From Rheinheimera sp. SA_1 (lineage in GTDB: Bacteria; Pseudomonadota; Gammaproteobacteria; Enterobacterales; Alteromonadaceae), in NCBI RefSeq assembly GCF_001669775.1, contig NZ_LXWK01000016.1, forward strand, positions 744,001-808,000: a DNA stretch of 64,000 nucleotides, in the 5' to 3' direction. A model generated the notes under the pieces. It did no database searches. It had not been told where the DNA came from and worked only from the letters and a program-made list of their open reading frames with translations. Position 1 is the stretch's first letter. Every line of letters starts with the position of its first letter. Of the stretch, positions 16,335 to 24,340 are shown in pieces. A program made the position numbers and the translations under genes.

Positions 16335-18884
16335 ATGCGCGCTGCCCTCTCCTTCACCAAATCTGCTACCGCTATATGTGTGGTTATGTTTTTCTCAGCA
16401 CCGCTGCTGGCCAATAGCGAAGGCAGTTTGCAACAACGCCAGTATGCCCATCAGTTTGGTAAGGTCTCGATCGAAGCCTTGCAACAAGCCGACGGTCAGC
16501 GCGAATTTAAATTACAAACCGCCGGCAAGCGAAAAACTATCGATGTTGATGCAACGCAGCTACAGGTTCACAGCAACAATGCGTTATTTGATGCACTGTT
16601 CAGCCTGACACAACAGGAACGTGCACAAAACAGTGTCAGCGAAATTACCGACTGGGGCTTTAACGATCAGCAACCGGTGCCCTGTCCTTGTTTTGAAACC
16701 GGCGCCAAATGGCATTATGTCTGGACCCGCGATTTATCCTACAGTCTGGATTTAGGCTTGGGTTATCTTGACCCGGAACGCGCTACCAATTCGTTAATGT
16801 TCAAAACATCCAAAGTCCGGCCAGAGCTGATTGCCCGTGGCGTGGCGCCGACCGAAGTCGCATTGCAGGACACCGGCTCCGGCGGCAGTTGGCCGGTGAG
16901 TTCCGATCGGGTCGTTTGGGTGTTAGCCGCTAGCAACTTAACCGCCAAAGCGGCAGATGAAGGTTCCAGCAGTGACGCGCAACAAGCCTGGTTGGAAAAA
17001 TGGTACCCCATTGCCAAACAAACCTTGTTGCAAGACCGCCAGCATATTTTCAGCAACAAGCTCGGTTTATACCGTGGTGAAACTTCATTTTTAGACTGGC
17101 GTGAGCAAACTTATCCAGGTTGGACCGCAAAAGATACGCTGTATCTTGCTGAATCTTATGCACTCTCTACCAACGTGCTGCATTATGTCGCGCTGGAACG
17201 CACCGCAGCTGCAGCTAAAGTACTGGAACCGGCGATGGCCGCACAGTTCAGTCAGTGGGCTGCGGCACTTAAAATCTCCATCAATCAGTCGTTCTGGCTG
17301 GCTGAGCAAGGGTTATATGCCAGTTATATTGGCGAAGAATATAACCCGCTACCAGTGCAACAATTTGATTTACTTGGCCTTTCCTTGGCCATCACCCATC
17401 AGGTCGCAAACAGTGCCCAGGCGTCGCAAATTCTGGCCAATTACCCGCTGACCCCGGCCGGGCCTCCGGTGATTTTTCCGGCACGGCAACAAATCCCGAT
17501 TTACCATAACCGCGCTATCTGGCCTTTTGTCAGCAGTTATGCGCTGCGCGCTGCCAAACAGCAGCAACATACCGAGCTGTTTCATTTAATTGCCATGTCG
17601 TTGTTTCAGGGCGCAGCCTTTAATCTGTCGAATATGGAAAACCTGGAATGGTTAACCCAGCAAGAGCATGTCGATGACGGTGAGTTATCCGGTCCGGTGA
17701 TTAATTCCGAGCGTCAGCTCTGGTCCGTGGCGGCTTATCATGATTTTGTTGCGAACAGTTTGTTTGGTATCGAGATTAACGCCCGCGAACTTCGGATCAA
17801 CCCCTTTATTCCGGCGCTGACCCAACAAGCTTTGCAACTAGGTAAAGAACTGAAATTACAACAACTGCCGATTGCTGCAGGCCGCTTGAATGTCACGTTA
17901 AAACTCAATGGCAGCGCTAGCCGCGCGCAAAGTTACCGTTTACAAAAAGCGCTGCTAAACGGCGTCGAAACTGCATTAACCGCTACACATCAGCTGACGC
18001 TGAAAGTGGATGATTTATCCGGTGAGCAAAACGAGCTGGAGCTTGAACTGACCGCGGTTGACATGCCACGGCAAAACCTGACGCGGCTCAAAGCTGCCAA
18101 TCCAGCCAAGCTAACCGCAACAGAGCAACACACCTTATTTGCGCCGAAAGAGCCGCTGCTGAGCCTTATACAAAACAGCAAAGGCCAGACTGAACTGACC
18201 TTCGATAGTAATGGCGAAGAAAAAACCCGCTTCACCTTGTACAAAAATGGCAGTAAGGTGACGTTAAAACGGGGAAAAACCGATTACACCGACACCGATC
18301 GCAGCAAGGTCAGTCAGTGTTATGCTTTGGTGCAGAGTTACCAGAGCAAACCTCATAACAGCAATTTAACCTCATTGCCGAGCAAAACCCTCTGTACTAC
18401 GCCTGGCCAGCAAATCTTTGTCGCAGGTCAGGGTTTACAAAGCCCGGATCTTGTCGCCAGTAAACATCTGAGTTTGGATGTCTTTAAAAACTGGGGCTTG
18501 CCCGAGCAACAATTACAGCTGACTTTCAACGCGGCACATAGTGGCCCGCACCGTTTACAACTGCAATATTTTATCGACAACGGTCCAATTAATACCGGCA
18601 TTACGGCAGTGGTTAAAACCGCCCGGATCCAATGTGGTGAAGCTAAACCGCAACAAGGCACCCTCGTCATGCCACATTTGTCGATTGCCACTGAACAAGG
18701 TGTTTCATCACAGCTGGAATTTCAGGCGACTGCCAGCCAAAGCTGTGCCATCACCATCCAGGATGGTTTTAATATGAGTTATTTACAGCATTTTGAGCTT
18801 TACACCGGCGGCAAAGGTGGTCGCAGTGGCCCGTTAAATCAGGCAGTTATCCATGCAGCCAGCATAGTTCCGGCAGCAGATTAA
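16335..18884 (+). CDS. Secreted six-hairpin glycosidase-like protein
   Basis: Exported protein of 849 aa. A signal peptide (about 1-28, ending PLLA) is followed by a short beta region and an (alpha/alpha)6 catalytic-type domain (about 85-490). Conserved segments include HYVWTRDLSYSLDLGLGYLDP, TGSGGSWPVSSDR, ETSFLDWREQTYPGW and WPFVSSYALRAAK, which resemble glucoamylase- and trehalase-type enzymes. A C-terminal beta-rich part (about 505-845) may be a carbohydrate-binding module. The sugar substrate is unknown. The start is the ATG (or the GTG just before it) 8-11 bases after AAGGA; an upstream TTG has no ribosome-binding site. Confidence 0.8.
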   Translation: MRAALSFTKSATAICVVMFFSAPLLANSEGSLQQRQYAHQFGKVSIEALQQADGQREFKLQTAGKRKTIDVDATQLQVHSNNALFDALFSLTQQERAQNSVSEITDWGFNDQQPVPCPCFETGAKWHYVWTRDLSYSLDLGLGYLDPERATNSLMFKTSKVRPELIARGVAPTEVALQDTGSGGSWPVSSDRVVWVLAASNLTAKAADEGSSSDAQQAWLEKWYPIAKQTLLQDRQHIFSNKLGLYRGETSFLDWREQTYPGWTAKDTLYLAESYALSTNVLHYVALERTAAAAKVLEPAMAAQFSQWAAALKISINQSFWLAEQGLYASYIGEEYNPLPVQQFDLLGLSLAITHQVANSAQASQILANYPLTPAGPPVIFPARQQIPIYHNRAIWPFVSSYALRAAKQQQHTELFHLIAMSLFQGAAFNLSNMENLEWLTQQEHVDDGELSGPVINSERQLWSVAAYHDFVANSLFGIEINARELRINPFIPALTQQALQLGKELKLQQLPIAAGRLNVTLKLNGSASRAQSYRLQKALLNGVETALTATHQLTLKVDDLSGEQNELELELTAVDMPRQNLTRLKAANPAKLTATEQHTLFAPKEPLLSLIQNSKGQTELTFDSNGEEKTRFTLYKNGSKVTLKRGKTDYTDTDRSKVSQCYALVQSYQSKPHNSNLTSLPSKTLCTTPGQQIFVAGQGLQSPDLVASKHLSLDVFKNWGLPEQQLQLTFNAAHSGPHRLQLQYFIDNGPINTGITAVVKTARIQCGEAKPQQGTLVMPHLSIATEQGVSSQLEFQATASQSCAITIQDGFNMSYLQHFELYTGGKGGRSGPLNQAVIHAASIVPAAD

Positions 18885-18965
18885 CAACACACGACATTAA
18901 AATTTTAATCAAATGGCTCACCAATGACCGCCTGCAGTCATTGGCTGCCGTTTGCAGGAGCAGTT

Positions 18966-19850
18966 TTGAACCGGTATTTGTTGTTAGCGTTGTTCTCAGC
19001 GATTTGTATGGCGAGCAGCGGTATTATTGCCAGATATAGCCAATTATCCGCCGCCGAACTGACCTTCTGCAGGCTCGCTGTTGGCGCCTTGTGCCTTGGC
19101 TTGTTCTTGTTACTCAGTGGCAAAGGCCAACAACTTACACGCTGGCCAGACCGAATTGTTGTCATCAACGGCATCTTGCTGGCCAGTTTTATGCTGGGGT
19201 TTTTACAGGCCATTCAAAGCATTAGCCTGGCCAACGCTATTATGCTGGTGTATCTGGCACCACCGCTAACTGCGGTGGTTGCTCATTTTCTTTATGACGA
19301 AAAACTCACCTTGCTGAGCTTACTGTTTATTGCCTTGTCGGTACTTGGTTTTGCCATGCTGCAGCAATTTAAACTCGATTTAGCGCTGACGCCTGCGCAA
19401 TTACCTGGTTTTGGCTTTGCGGTGTTTTCGTTGCTGACTTACGCTGGGTTTTTATTACTTAACCGCAAACCGCTATCCGCACAATCAACAACATCGGCAA
19501 CATCGGCGCCATCCGCTTATCAGCGCAGTTTTTATCAATTATTGCTCGGCGCTTGTTGTGTAGTACCTTTTTTAACTAACAGCCACCTGCCACCGGTGAC
19601 CGAATTACCCTGGATTTTACTTGCAGGTATTTTCCCCGGTTTCCTGGCGATTGTTGGTGCCATCGTCGCGCTGCAGCATTTGCCGGTCCGGGTGTTTGGC
19701 ACCTTAGCCTATATCGAACCTGTAACCGTGATATTGGCCGGCTGGTGGTTATTTCAGGAAGTGTTGATGCCAGTGCAGCTGGCCGGCGTGCTGCTGATTT
19801 TAGGTTGTGGTGTGGCGCAGGCCGCACTTGCCAGACCATCCGCTGCGTAA
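18966..19850 (+). CDS. EamA/DMT family membrane transporter
   Basis: Inner-membrane protein of about 294 aa with two EamA repeats and about ten hydrophobic helices. Typical segments are SAAELTFCRLAVGAL in the first repeat and VFGTLAYIEPVTVILAGWWLF in the second. The family exports metabolites or amino acids; the substrate here cannot be told. I placed the start at a TTG five bases after AGGAG (LNRYLLLALFSAI), because the ATG at 18924 adds 14 residues unlike the family and has no ribosome-binding site. Confidence 0.82.
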   Translation: MNRYLLLALFSAICMASSGIIARYSQLSAAELTFCRLAVGALCLGLFLLLSGKGQQLTRWPDRIVVINGILLASFMLGFLQAIQSISLANAIMLVYLAPPLTAVVAHFLYDEKLTLLSLLFIALSVLGFAMLQQFKLDLALTPAQLPGFGFAVFSLLTYAGFLLLNRKPLSAQSTTSATSAPSAYQRSFYQLLLGACCVVPFLTNSHLPPVTELPWILLAGIFPGFLAIVGAIVALQHLPVRVFGTLAYIEPVTVILAGWWLFQEVLMPVQLAGVLLILGCGVAQAALARPSAA

Positions 19851-19923
19851 TCATCCCCAACCACTTGCCAGACCGGCCAAGCCTTTGCATACTGGAAGTG
19901 GAAATTCATCGGCGAGCACCGTC

Positions 19924-20697
19924 ATGTCTCGAACAGTTTTTTACTGCGGCTTACGGTTTTCGGCACTGAAGTGTGCTTTGTTGCAGTTATTCTGTTCTGC
20001 ACTATTTTCCGGGATCTGTACTGCACAGCCGGCAGTAGCGCCAGTGGTGCTGAAAATGGGCATTCACAACTTTCCACCAAATATAATTGTACATGCCGAT
20101 GGCCGTTGTGGCGGGCCAGCGCTCGAACTCAGCCGGGACATTTTCGAAGCGGCTGGCATGCAGGTGGAACCCCGCTGTATTACCCCGGCCCGCATGTACT
20201 TGTTGCTCGACAGCGGCGACATCGATTTTTCCATCAATATTAAAAGCACCCTAAAACTATCCCGCCAGCATCTGCCGGTCGAGCCGCCTTATTCAAAGCT
20301 GCAGTTAGTGCTTTACAGTCACAACCACAGCAGCGAAGCGCCGCGTGATGATAGTGTGGCGGCGATCCGCGCTTTTGATTATCAGGGGCAACGGCAGCAG
20401 TTACTGCTGCGGGGCTATATTTTTGTCGACTTGCCCGATAGCGTCAGCGCCAGCCAGTTTTTTCTGCACCAGCGCAGTCAACATTTGATCACTTACGATG
20501 GCCCCTTTCGCAGCTTTCTCAATAAAGAGCAGCCCGAATTACTCAAAGAGTTACAGCGCAAGCCCATCACCAGCATCGATACTTTTTATATTTTATCGGC
20601 GCAATCAGAACATCAGGCCGCGATGCAACAGGCAATTACCCAATTTGCCCAAAAACATCGTTGTTTGTATTTAGCCCACTGTCTGCCACAACCATGA
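19924..20697 (+). CDS. Periplasmic solute-binding protein, family 3-like
   Basis: Exported protein of 257 aa. A signal peptide (about 1-33) precedes a two-lobed family-3 solute-binding fold: MGIHNFPPNII, then GGPALELSRDIFEAAGMQVEPRC, RMYLLLDSGDIDFSINIK and the final helix QQAITQFAQKHRC. No permease or ATPase gene is adjacent, so it may be a sensory or orphan binding protein. The ATG at 19924 begins the signal peptide. Its stop codon overlaps the start of acpH (ATGA), so the two genes are translationally coupled. Confidence 0.75.
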   Translation: MSRTVFYCGLRFSALKCALLQLFCSALFSGICTAQPAVAPVVLKMGIHNFPPNIIVHADGRCGGPALELSRDIFEAAGMQVEPRCITPARMYLLLDSGDIDFSINIKSTLKLSRQHLPVEPPYSKLQLVLYSHNHSSEAPRDDSVAAIRAFDYQGQRQQLLLRGYIFVDLPDSVSASQFFLHQRSQHLITYDGPFRSFLNKEQPELLKELQRKPITSIDTFYILSAQSEHQAAMQQAITQFAQKHRCLYLAHCLPQP

Positions 20698-21296
20698 ATT
20701 ACCTGGCGCACTTATTTTTTGCTGACGACAATTCGCAATCGCGCATTGGCAACTTATTAGGCGACTTTTGCCGTGGTGTGGATATCAAAAGTCTGCCCGA
20801 GGCAGTGCAACTAGGGCTGCGCCAACACCGGGCTGTCGATGCTTTTACCGATCACAGTGCAGAAGTGCTGGCCGCTAAACAATACTTTTCAGCAGAGCGC
20901 CGCCGTTTTGCTGGTATCGCCATCGATATGTTGTTTGACCATTTTTTGATCCGGCATTGGGCGACCTTTCATCCACAACCTTTTAATTTATATACCAAGC
21001 AGCTGTATCAAAAACTTCAAACCGACCTGCCGCAGATGCCAGCTTCGATGCAGCCAACAGTGAGCGCTATTATTCGTCAAGATTGGTTTTTAAGTTATGC
21101 CGACATCAACCAACTCGGTCACGCGTTGGATCGGGTGGCGCAGCGCATCCGTTTTGCCAATCAGTTTGCCGGTGCCGCCGCTGATATTCAGGCGCATTAC
21201 GTTGAGCTTGAGCAGTTGTTTTTGCAGTTTTTCCCGCGATTACAACAGCATGTGCAGCAACAGCACTGGTTAACCGCAGAAAAGCCTGCCCGATAA
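20694..21296 (+). CDS. acpH: ACP phosphodiesterase AcpH
   Basis: Cytoplasmic enzyme of 200 aa that removes the 4'-phosphopantetheine arm from acyl carrier protein. The opening MNYLAHLFFADD, the segment GNLLGDFCRG and the metal-site motif LRQHRAVDAFTD with a later DMLFDHFLIRHW are characteristic of AcpH. These belong to the HD-like fold. The start is the ATG that overlaps the preceding stop codon. Length equals that of the Escherichia coli enzyme (about 193 aa) within a few residues. Confidence 0.9.
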   Translation: MNYLAHLFFADDNSQSRIGNLLGDFCRGVDIKSLPEAVQLGLRQHRAVDAFTDHSAEVLAAKQYFSAERRRFAGIAIDMLFDHFLIRHWATFHPQPFNLYTKQLYQKLQTDLPQMPASMQPTVSAIIRQDWFLSYADINQLGHALDRVAQRIRFANQFAGAAADIQAHYVELEQLFLQFFPRLQQHVQQQHWLTAEKPAR

Positions 21297-21349
21297 CGCA
21301 GAAGCTTGCTAAACTAGCGCCTTTGATTTTTCACGACGGGAGCTTTTTT

Positions 21350-21745
21350 ATGAGTCAATTTCCGGATGATGGCAACGGTGATATGTTGCAAGCAATGGCC
21401 GATGCTGGCCTCGATTTAACCCAAAGTCTGGCGCTGGATTTTTATCTGGTGTTTCCAAACCGCGACAAAGCCGAAATGGCATTAAACGCGCTGACGGCCT
21501 TAGACCAGCCTGGTGAAGTAGAACTGAATTTTAACGATCTGGAACAGTGGGAGCTGATTGTCAGCCTGACCATGGTGCCAGAGCACGCAACCGTAACCGC
21601 CAAAGAAGCTGAACTGGATAAGTTTGCTAAGAAATTTGGTGGTCATAACGATGGTTGGGGCGTGATGCAAAATCAGGACGGCGACGACGAGTTTGCCGAT
21701 GATGATGATCATGATTGTGATGACCATTGCGGGCATCACCATTAA
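21350..21745 (+). CDS. rraB: RraB-family regulator of RNase E
   Basis: Protein of 131 aa matching the RraB family, which binds RNase E and limits its activity. The conserved C-terminal core HNDGWGVMQNQDGDDEFADDDD is easily aligned with RraB proteins. An unusual tail (residues 117-131) follows, rich in Asp, His and Cys and ending CGHHH. The start is the ATG after GGGAGC. A strong terminator follows. The name is given by family resemblance; the N-terminal half is less similar to the enterobacterial protein. Confidence 0.75.
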   Translation: MSQFPDDGNGDMLQAMADAGLDLTQSLALDFYLVFPNRDKAEMALNALTALDQPGEVELNFNDLEQWELIVSLTMVPEHATVTAKEAELDKFAKKFGGHNDGWGVMQNQDGDDEFADDDDHDCDDHCGHHH

Positions 21746-21764
21746 TCCTCACCGTAAAATGAAC

Positions 21765-21792
21765 AAGGCAGCTAAATGAGCTGCCTTTTTTT
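21765..21792 (+). terminator. Terminator of rraB
   Basis: AAGGCAGCT and AGCTGCCTT form a perfect nine-base stem with a five-base loop, followed by a T run. It lies 20 bp after the rraB stop, between convergent genes. Confidence 0.9.
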
Positions 21793-21806
21793 CACATATT
21801 GATGAG

Positions 21807-22241
21807 TTAATTCCCGAACAACAACTGCCAGAAACTCGGACTACGTTCTTTATGATATTGTTTTTTAAGCAAATCAACCTGCTTTAGCTGTTGTTTGGCT
21901 TGTTCATGGTTGTTAGCAACCAGACTCACTTGTACCAAATCCAGTTGCAACTGCACTTCTGTCAAGCCTTGCTGAAATTTAGCCTGTTTCTCCTTCGGAA
22001 ATTGCACCAACTGCACTGAAGCAACCAGCTGCTGCAATTCGCTGATCTGCTGCTGCATCTGCGGCACATCGGCGGCTGTCATGGCTTTTTTATAGGCAAA
22101 GGCCATGGCTTTCATGGTGGCTTCTACATCGGTGCTGGCCGTTACTGTCGCCACCGGTTCTTCAGCATACACTTTGGCAGAAAACTCAGTCGCACCACAC
22201 AGCAGTAATAAAGTTAAACTTAGACTCTTCAACAACGTCAT
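21807..22241 (-). CDS. cybC: Cytochrome b562 family protein
   Basis: Periplasmic four-helix-bundle protein of 144 aa. A signal peptide (about 1-26, ending VYA) precedes the bundle. The axial haem ligands of cytochrome b562 are a Met near the start of helix 1 and a His near the end of helix 4. Here they match Met43 (VEATMKAM) and His130 (KKQYHKER). No CxxCH is present, so haem would be non-covalent. A short tail SPSFWQLLFGN extends past the usual end. Function as an electron carrier is inferred; overall identity to known cytochromes b562 looks low. Confidence 0.7.
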   Translation of the reverse strand: MTLLKSLSLTLLLLCGATEFSAKVYAEEPVATVTASTDVEATMKAMAFAYKKAMTAADVPQMQQQISELQQLVASVQLVQFPKEKQAKFQQGLTEVQLQLDLVQVSLVANNHEQAKQQLKQVDLLKKQYHKERSPSFWQLLFGN

Positions 22242-22280
22242 TTTTGCACCACTATCTTTGAAAAGGCCGCCAGTCTAACA

Positions 22281-22440
22281 TATACCCAAAATCATTGAAG
22301 ATTCGGGTAGGCGACAACTGAACGAATCTGGAACGCCAGCCCGGCCCAGGAGCTTAGCTGTTCTAAGTGACTGGGTCGGACTGACGCTTCAGTGAGTGAA
22401 GGCGGTCAACAACCCCGAATTTTCAAGGATGACGGGTATA
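22281..22440. repeat. ERIC-type intergenic repeat, extended form
   Basis: A 160-bp element between TATACCC and GGGTATA. Its ends form an imperfect inverted repeat (GAAGATTCGGGT against CCCCGAATTTTCAAGG). The centre has the ERIC hallmark CCAGGAGCTTA...TAAGTGACTGGG, forming a long hairpin. Relative to the 128-bp copy at 40578 it has about 16 extra bases in each arm of the central stem. It lies between the cytochrome b562 and yebC-like genes, in a 313-bp gap with no other visible feature. Confidence 0.85.
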
Positions 22441-22554
22441 ATTGGCGCAACGCTGAGCCCGCCTGTTGCGCCAAAGCAGGCCATTGGCTAGACTACGGCG
22501 GTTTTCTCATTCTATTTCTTCAGACAATTTTCAGCATATAGCGAGACTGCAGCC

Positions 22555-23256
22555 ATGGGCGCACAATGGAAAAATAAACACAAAAGCGATACCGCCGCCG
22601 CCAAAGGTAAGATTTTTACCAAACTGGCCAAAGAAATTATGGTTGCCGCCAAAAATGGCGCTGATCCATCGATGAACTCCAAATTACGGCTGGCGATTGA
22701 AACGGCGCGTAAGGCATCGATGCCAAAAGACACGCTGGAACGTGCCATCAAAAAAGGCGCCGGTTTACTGGACGGCCCGGTCAACTACGAGCACGTGGTT
22801 TATGAAGGTTTTGCACCACACCAGGTGCCGGTAATTGTTGAATGTCTGACCGACAATAAAAACCGCTCAGCGCAAAGTATCCGCGTGTTATTCCGCAAAG
22901 GTCAATTAGGTAGTTCAGGCGCAGTGTCTTGGGATTTTGACTATTTAGGTGCCATTGAAGCCACTGCTTTAACCAAAGATGCCGACGTTGAAGTTGCCGC
23001 CATTGAAGCCGGAGCCCAGGATTTTGAGCAGGACGAAGAAGGCGGCGTGGTGTTTTACACTGAACCAACTGATTTAGATTTAGTGCAAAAAGCCTTACCT
23101 GAATTTGGTTTTAGCGTAAGTTCTGCCCGGCTGATTTATAAGCCGAAAAACCCGGTAACGCTGGACGATGCCGCCCGTGCTGAAGTTGAAGCTTTTTTAG
23201 ATGCGATCGACGGCGATGACGACGTGCAACATGTTTACGTTGGTTTAGCCGGCTAA
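22555..23256 (+). CDS. YebC/PmpR family protein
   Basis: Cytoplasmic protein of 233 aa of the YebC/TACO1 family, linked to transcription regulation and, in more recent work, to translation. The opening [23 protein letters not shown], the central [23 protein letters not shown] and [10 protein letters not shown], and the late [14 protein letters not shown] are all typical. The start departs from the classical MAGHSKW and resembles the YeeN-like subgroup, so this may be a paralogue of the ruvC-linked yebC. A terminator follows. Confidence 0.88.
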   Translation: MGAQWKNKHKSDTAAAKGKIFTKLAKEIMVAAKNGADPSMNSKLRLAIETARKASMPKDTLERAIKKGAGLLDGPVNYEHVVYEGFAPHQVPVIVECLTDNKNRSAQSIRVLFRKGQLGSSGAVSWDFDYLGAIEATALTKDADVEVAAIEAGAQDFEQDEEGGVVFYTEPTDLDLVQKALPEFGFSVSSARLIYKPKNPVTLDDAARAEVEAFLDAIDGDDDVQHVYVGLAG

Positions 23257-23285
23257 ATCTATAACGTTTCCATTGTTATGATCTC

Positions 23286-23313
23286 AAGGCAGCTGCGGCT
23301 GCCTTACTTTTTC
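23286..23313 (+). terminator. Terminator of the YebC-family gene
   Basis: AAGGCAGC and GCTGCCTT form a perfect eight-base stem with a four-base loop, followed by ACTTTTTCC. Confidence 0.8.
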
Positions 23314-23333
23314 CTGCTATGGAGAAGTTATTG

Positions 23334-23846
23334 ATGTGGACTATTGCCGTTGCCTCGGCCAATCCGGCGAAAATTAATGCCGTGCGCCAGTGTTTTAGTG
23401 ACACCTTCCCAGACAAAACCTTCCAGATCACCGGCTATGCCGTGCCTTCAGGCGTGGCAGCGCAGCCGATGTGCAGCGATGAAACCTTACTCGGCGCAAA
23501 AAATCGCATCGAAGCGCTAAAGCAACTGAAGCAGGCCGATGTTTACGTCAGTATTGAAGCTGGATTAGATGGTGCTTTTACTTTTGCCTGGATGCTGATT
23601 GAACATCAGGGGCAACGAGGGATGGCGCGCTCGGCCAGTCTGATGCTACCGCCTGCAGCGCTGGATTTAATCAAGCAGGGACAGGAACTGGGTGACGTGA
23701 TGGATCAGCTGTTTGGCACCGACAATATCAAACAAGCCGGCGGCGCTATTGGTTTATTAACCCACAACCGGCTGAGCCGGTCGTCGGTGTATCAACAAGC
23801 CTTATTGCTGGCGCTCATTCCAATGCTCAATCCACAGTGGTTTTAA
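23334..23846 (+). CDS. yjjX: Inosine/xanthosine triphosphatase (YjjX/NTPase PRRC1-like)
   Basis: Cytoplasmic house-cleaning enzyme of 170 aa that hydrolyses non-canonical nucleotides such as ITP and XTP. Family segments visible are VASANPAKINAVRQCF, VPSGVAAQPMCSDETLLGAKNR, SIEAGLDG and GAIGLLTHNRLSRSSVYQQAL. Length equals that of Escherichia coli YjjX. I used the ATG nine bases after GGAG; an ATG five codons upstream overlaps that site. Confidence 0.92.
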   Translation: MWTIAVASANPAKINAVRQCFSDTFPDKTFQITGYAVPSGVAAQPMCSDETLLGAKNRIEALKQLKQADVYVSIEAGLDGAFTFAWMLIEHQGQRGMARSASLMLPPAALDLIKQGQELGDVMDQLFGTDNIKQAGGAIGLLTHNRLSRSSVYQQALLLALIPMLNPQWF

Positions 23847-23877
23847 GCCCTTTTCACCTTGAAGATCCAGGATACAG

Positions 23878-24270
23878 CTAAACCGGATCTGCCAGTAAAG
23901 CCAACTCCGCTGGCACAAAAGGTCGGCCTTTAGCGTTAAGTGCAGTGCCAATTACCAGCGCTTGCAGCATCACCGCACCATCGGGTTGGCGAATGACTTG
24001 CTGGCGAAAGCCAAATCTGAGTTTGGAAATGCTTTCAAAGGCGACGGTGACTACAAACTGGTCGCCACTGGTCAGCGAGTTCTTGTAATCCATCTCGCTG
24101 CGTACCACCACCAGATTCACTTTATCGCGTGCCAAAGCGGCAAAATCGATACCGCGGCTGTGCAGAAATTCGTGGCGGGCATGCTCTAAATAATTAAAAT
24201 ACACCGCGTTGTTGACGATGCCTTGCATGTCACATTCGTAATCACGCACTTTAAATTCGACACTAAACAA
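23878..24270 (-). CDS. Acyl-CoA thioesterase, 4HBT/YbgC-like
   Basis: Hotdog-fold enzyme of 130 aa expected to cleave acyl-CoA thioesters in the cytoplasm. The signature segment VRDYECDMQGIVNNAVYFNYLEHARHEF contains the family's conserved Asp-x-x-Gly-x-Val-x-x-x-x-Tyr pattern. The start is a TTG seven bases after AGGAG (codon at 24270); longer in-frame forms add residues without similarity. The true acyl substrate is unknown. Confidence 0.85.
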   Translation of the reverse strand: MFSVEFKVRDYECDMQGIVNNAVYFNYLEHARHEFLHSRGIDFAALARDKVNLVVVRSEMDYKNSLTSGDQFVVTVAFESISKLRFGFRQQVIRQPDGAVMLQALVIGTALNAKGRPFVPAELALLADPV

Positions 24271-24340
24271 TCCAATTCTCCTAATCTGGCTACGCCGATG
24301 TTGCTGGATGAATAACACCGGCTGCGCTGCTTCAGTCTAA

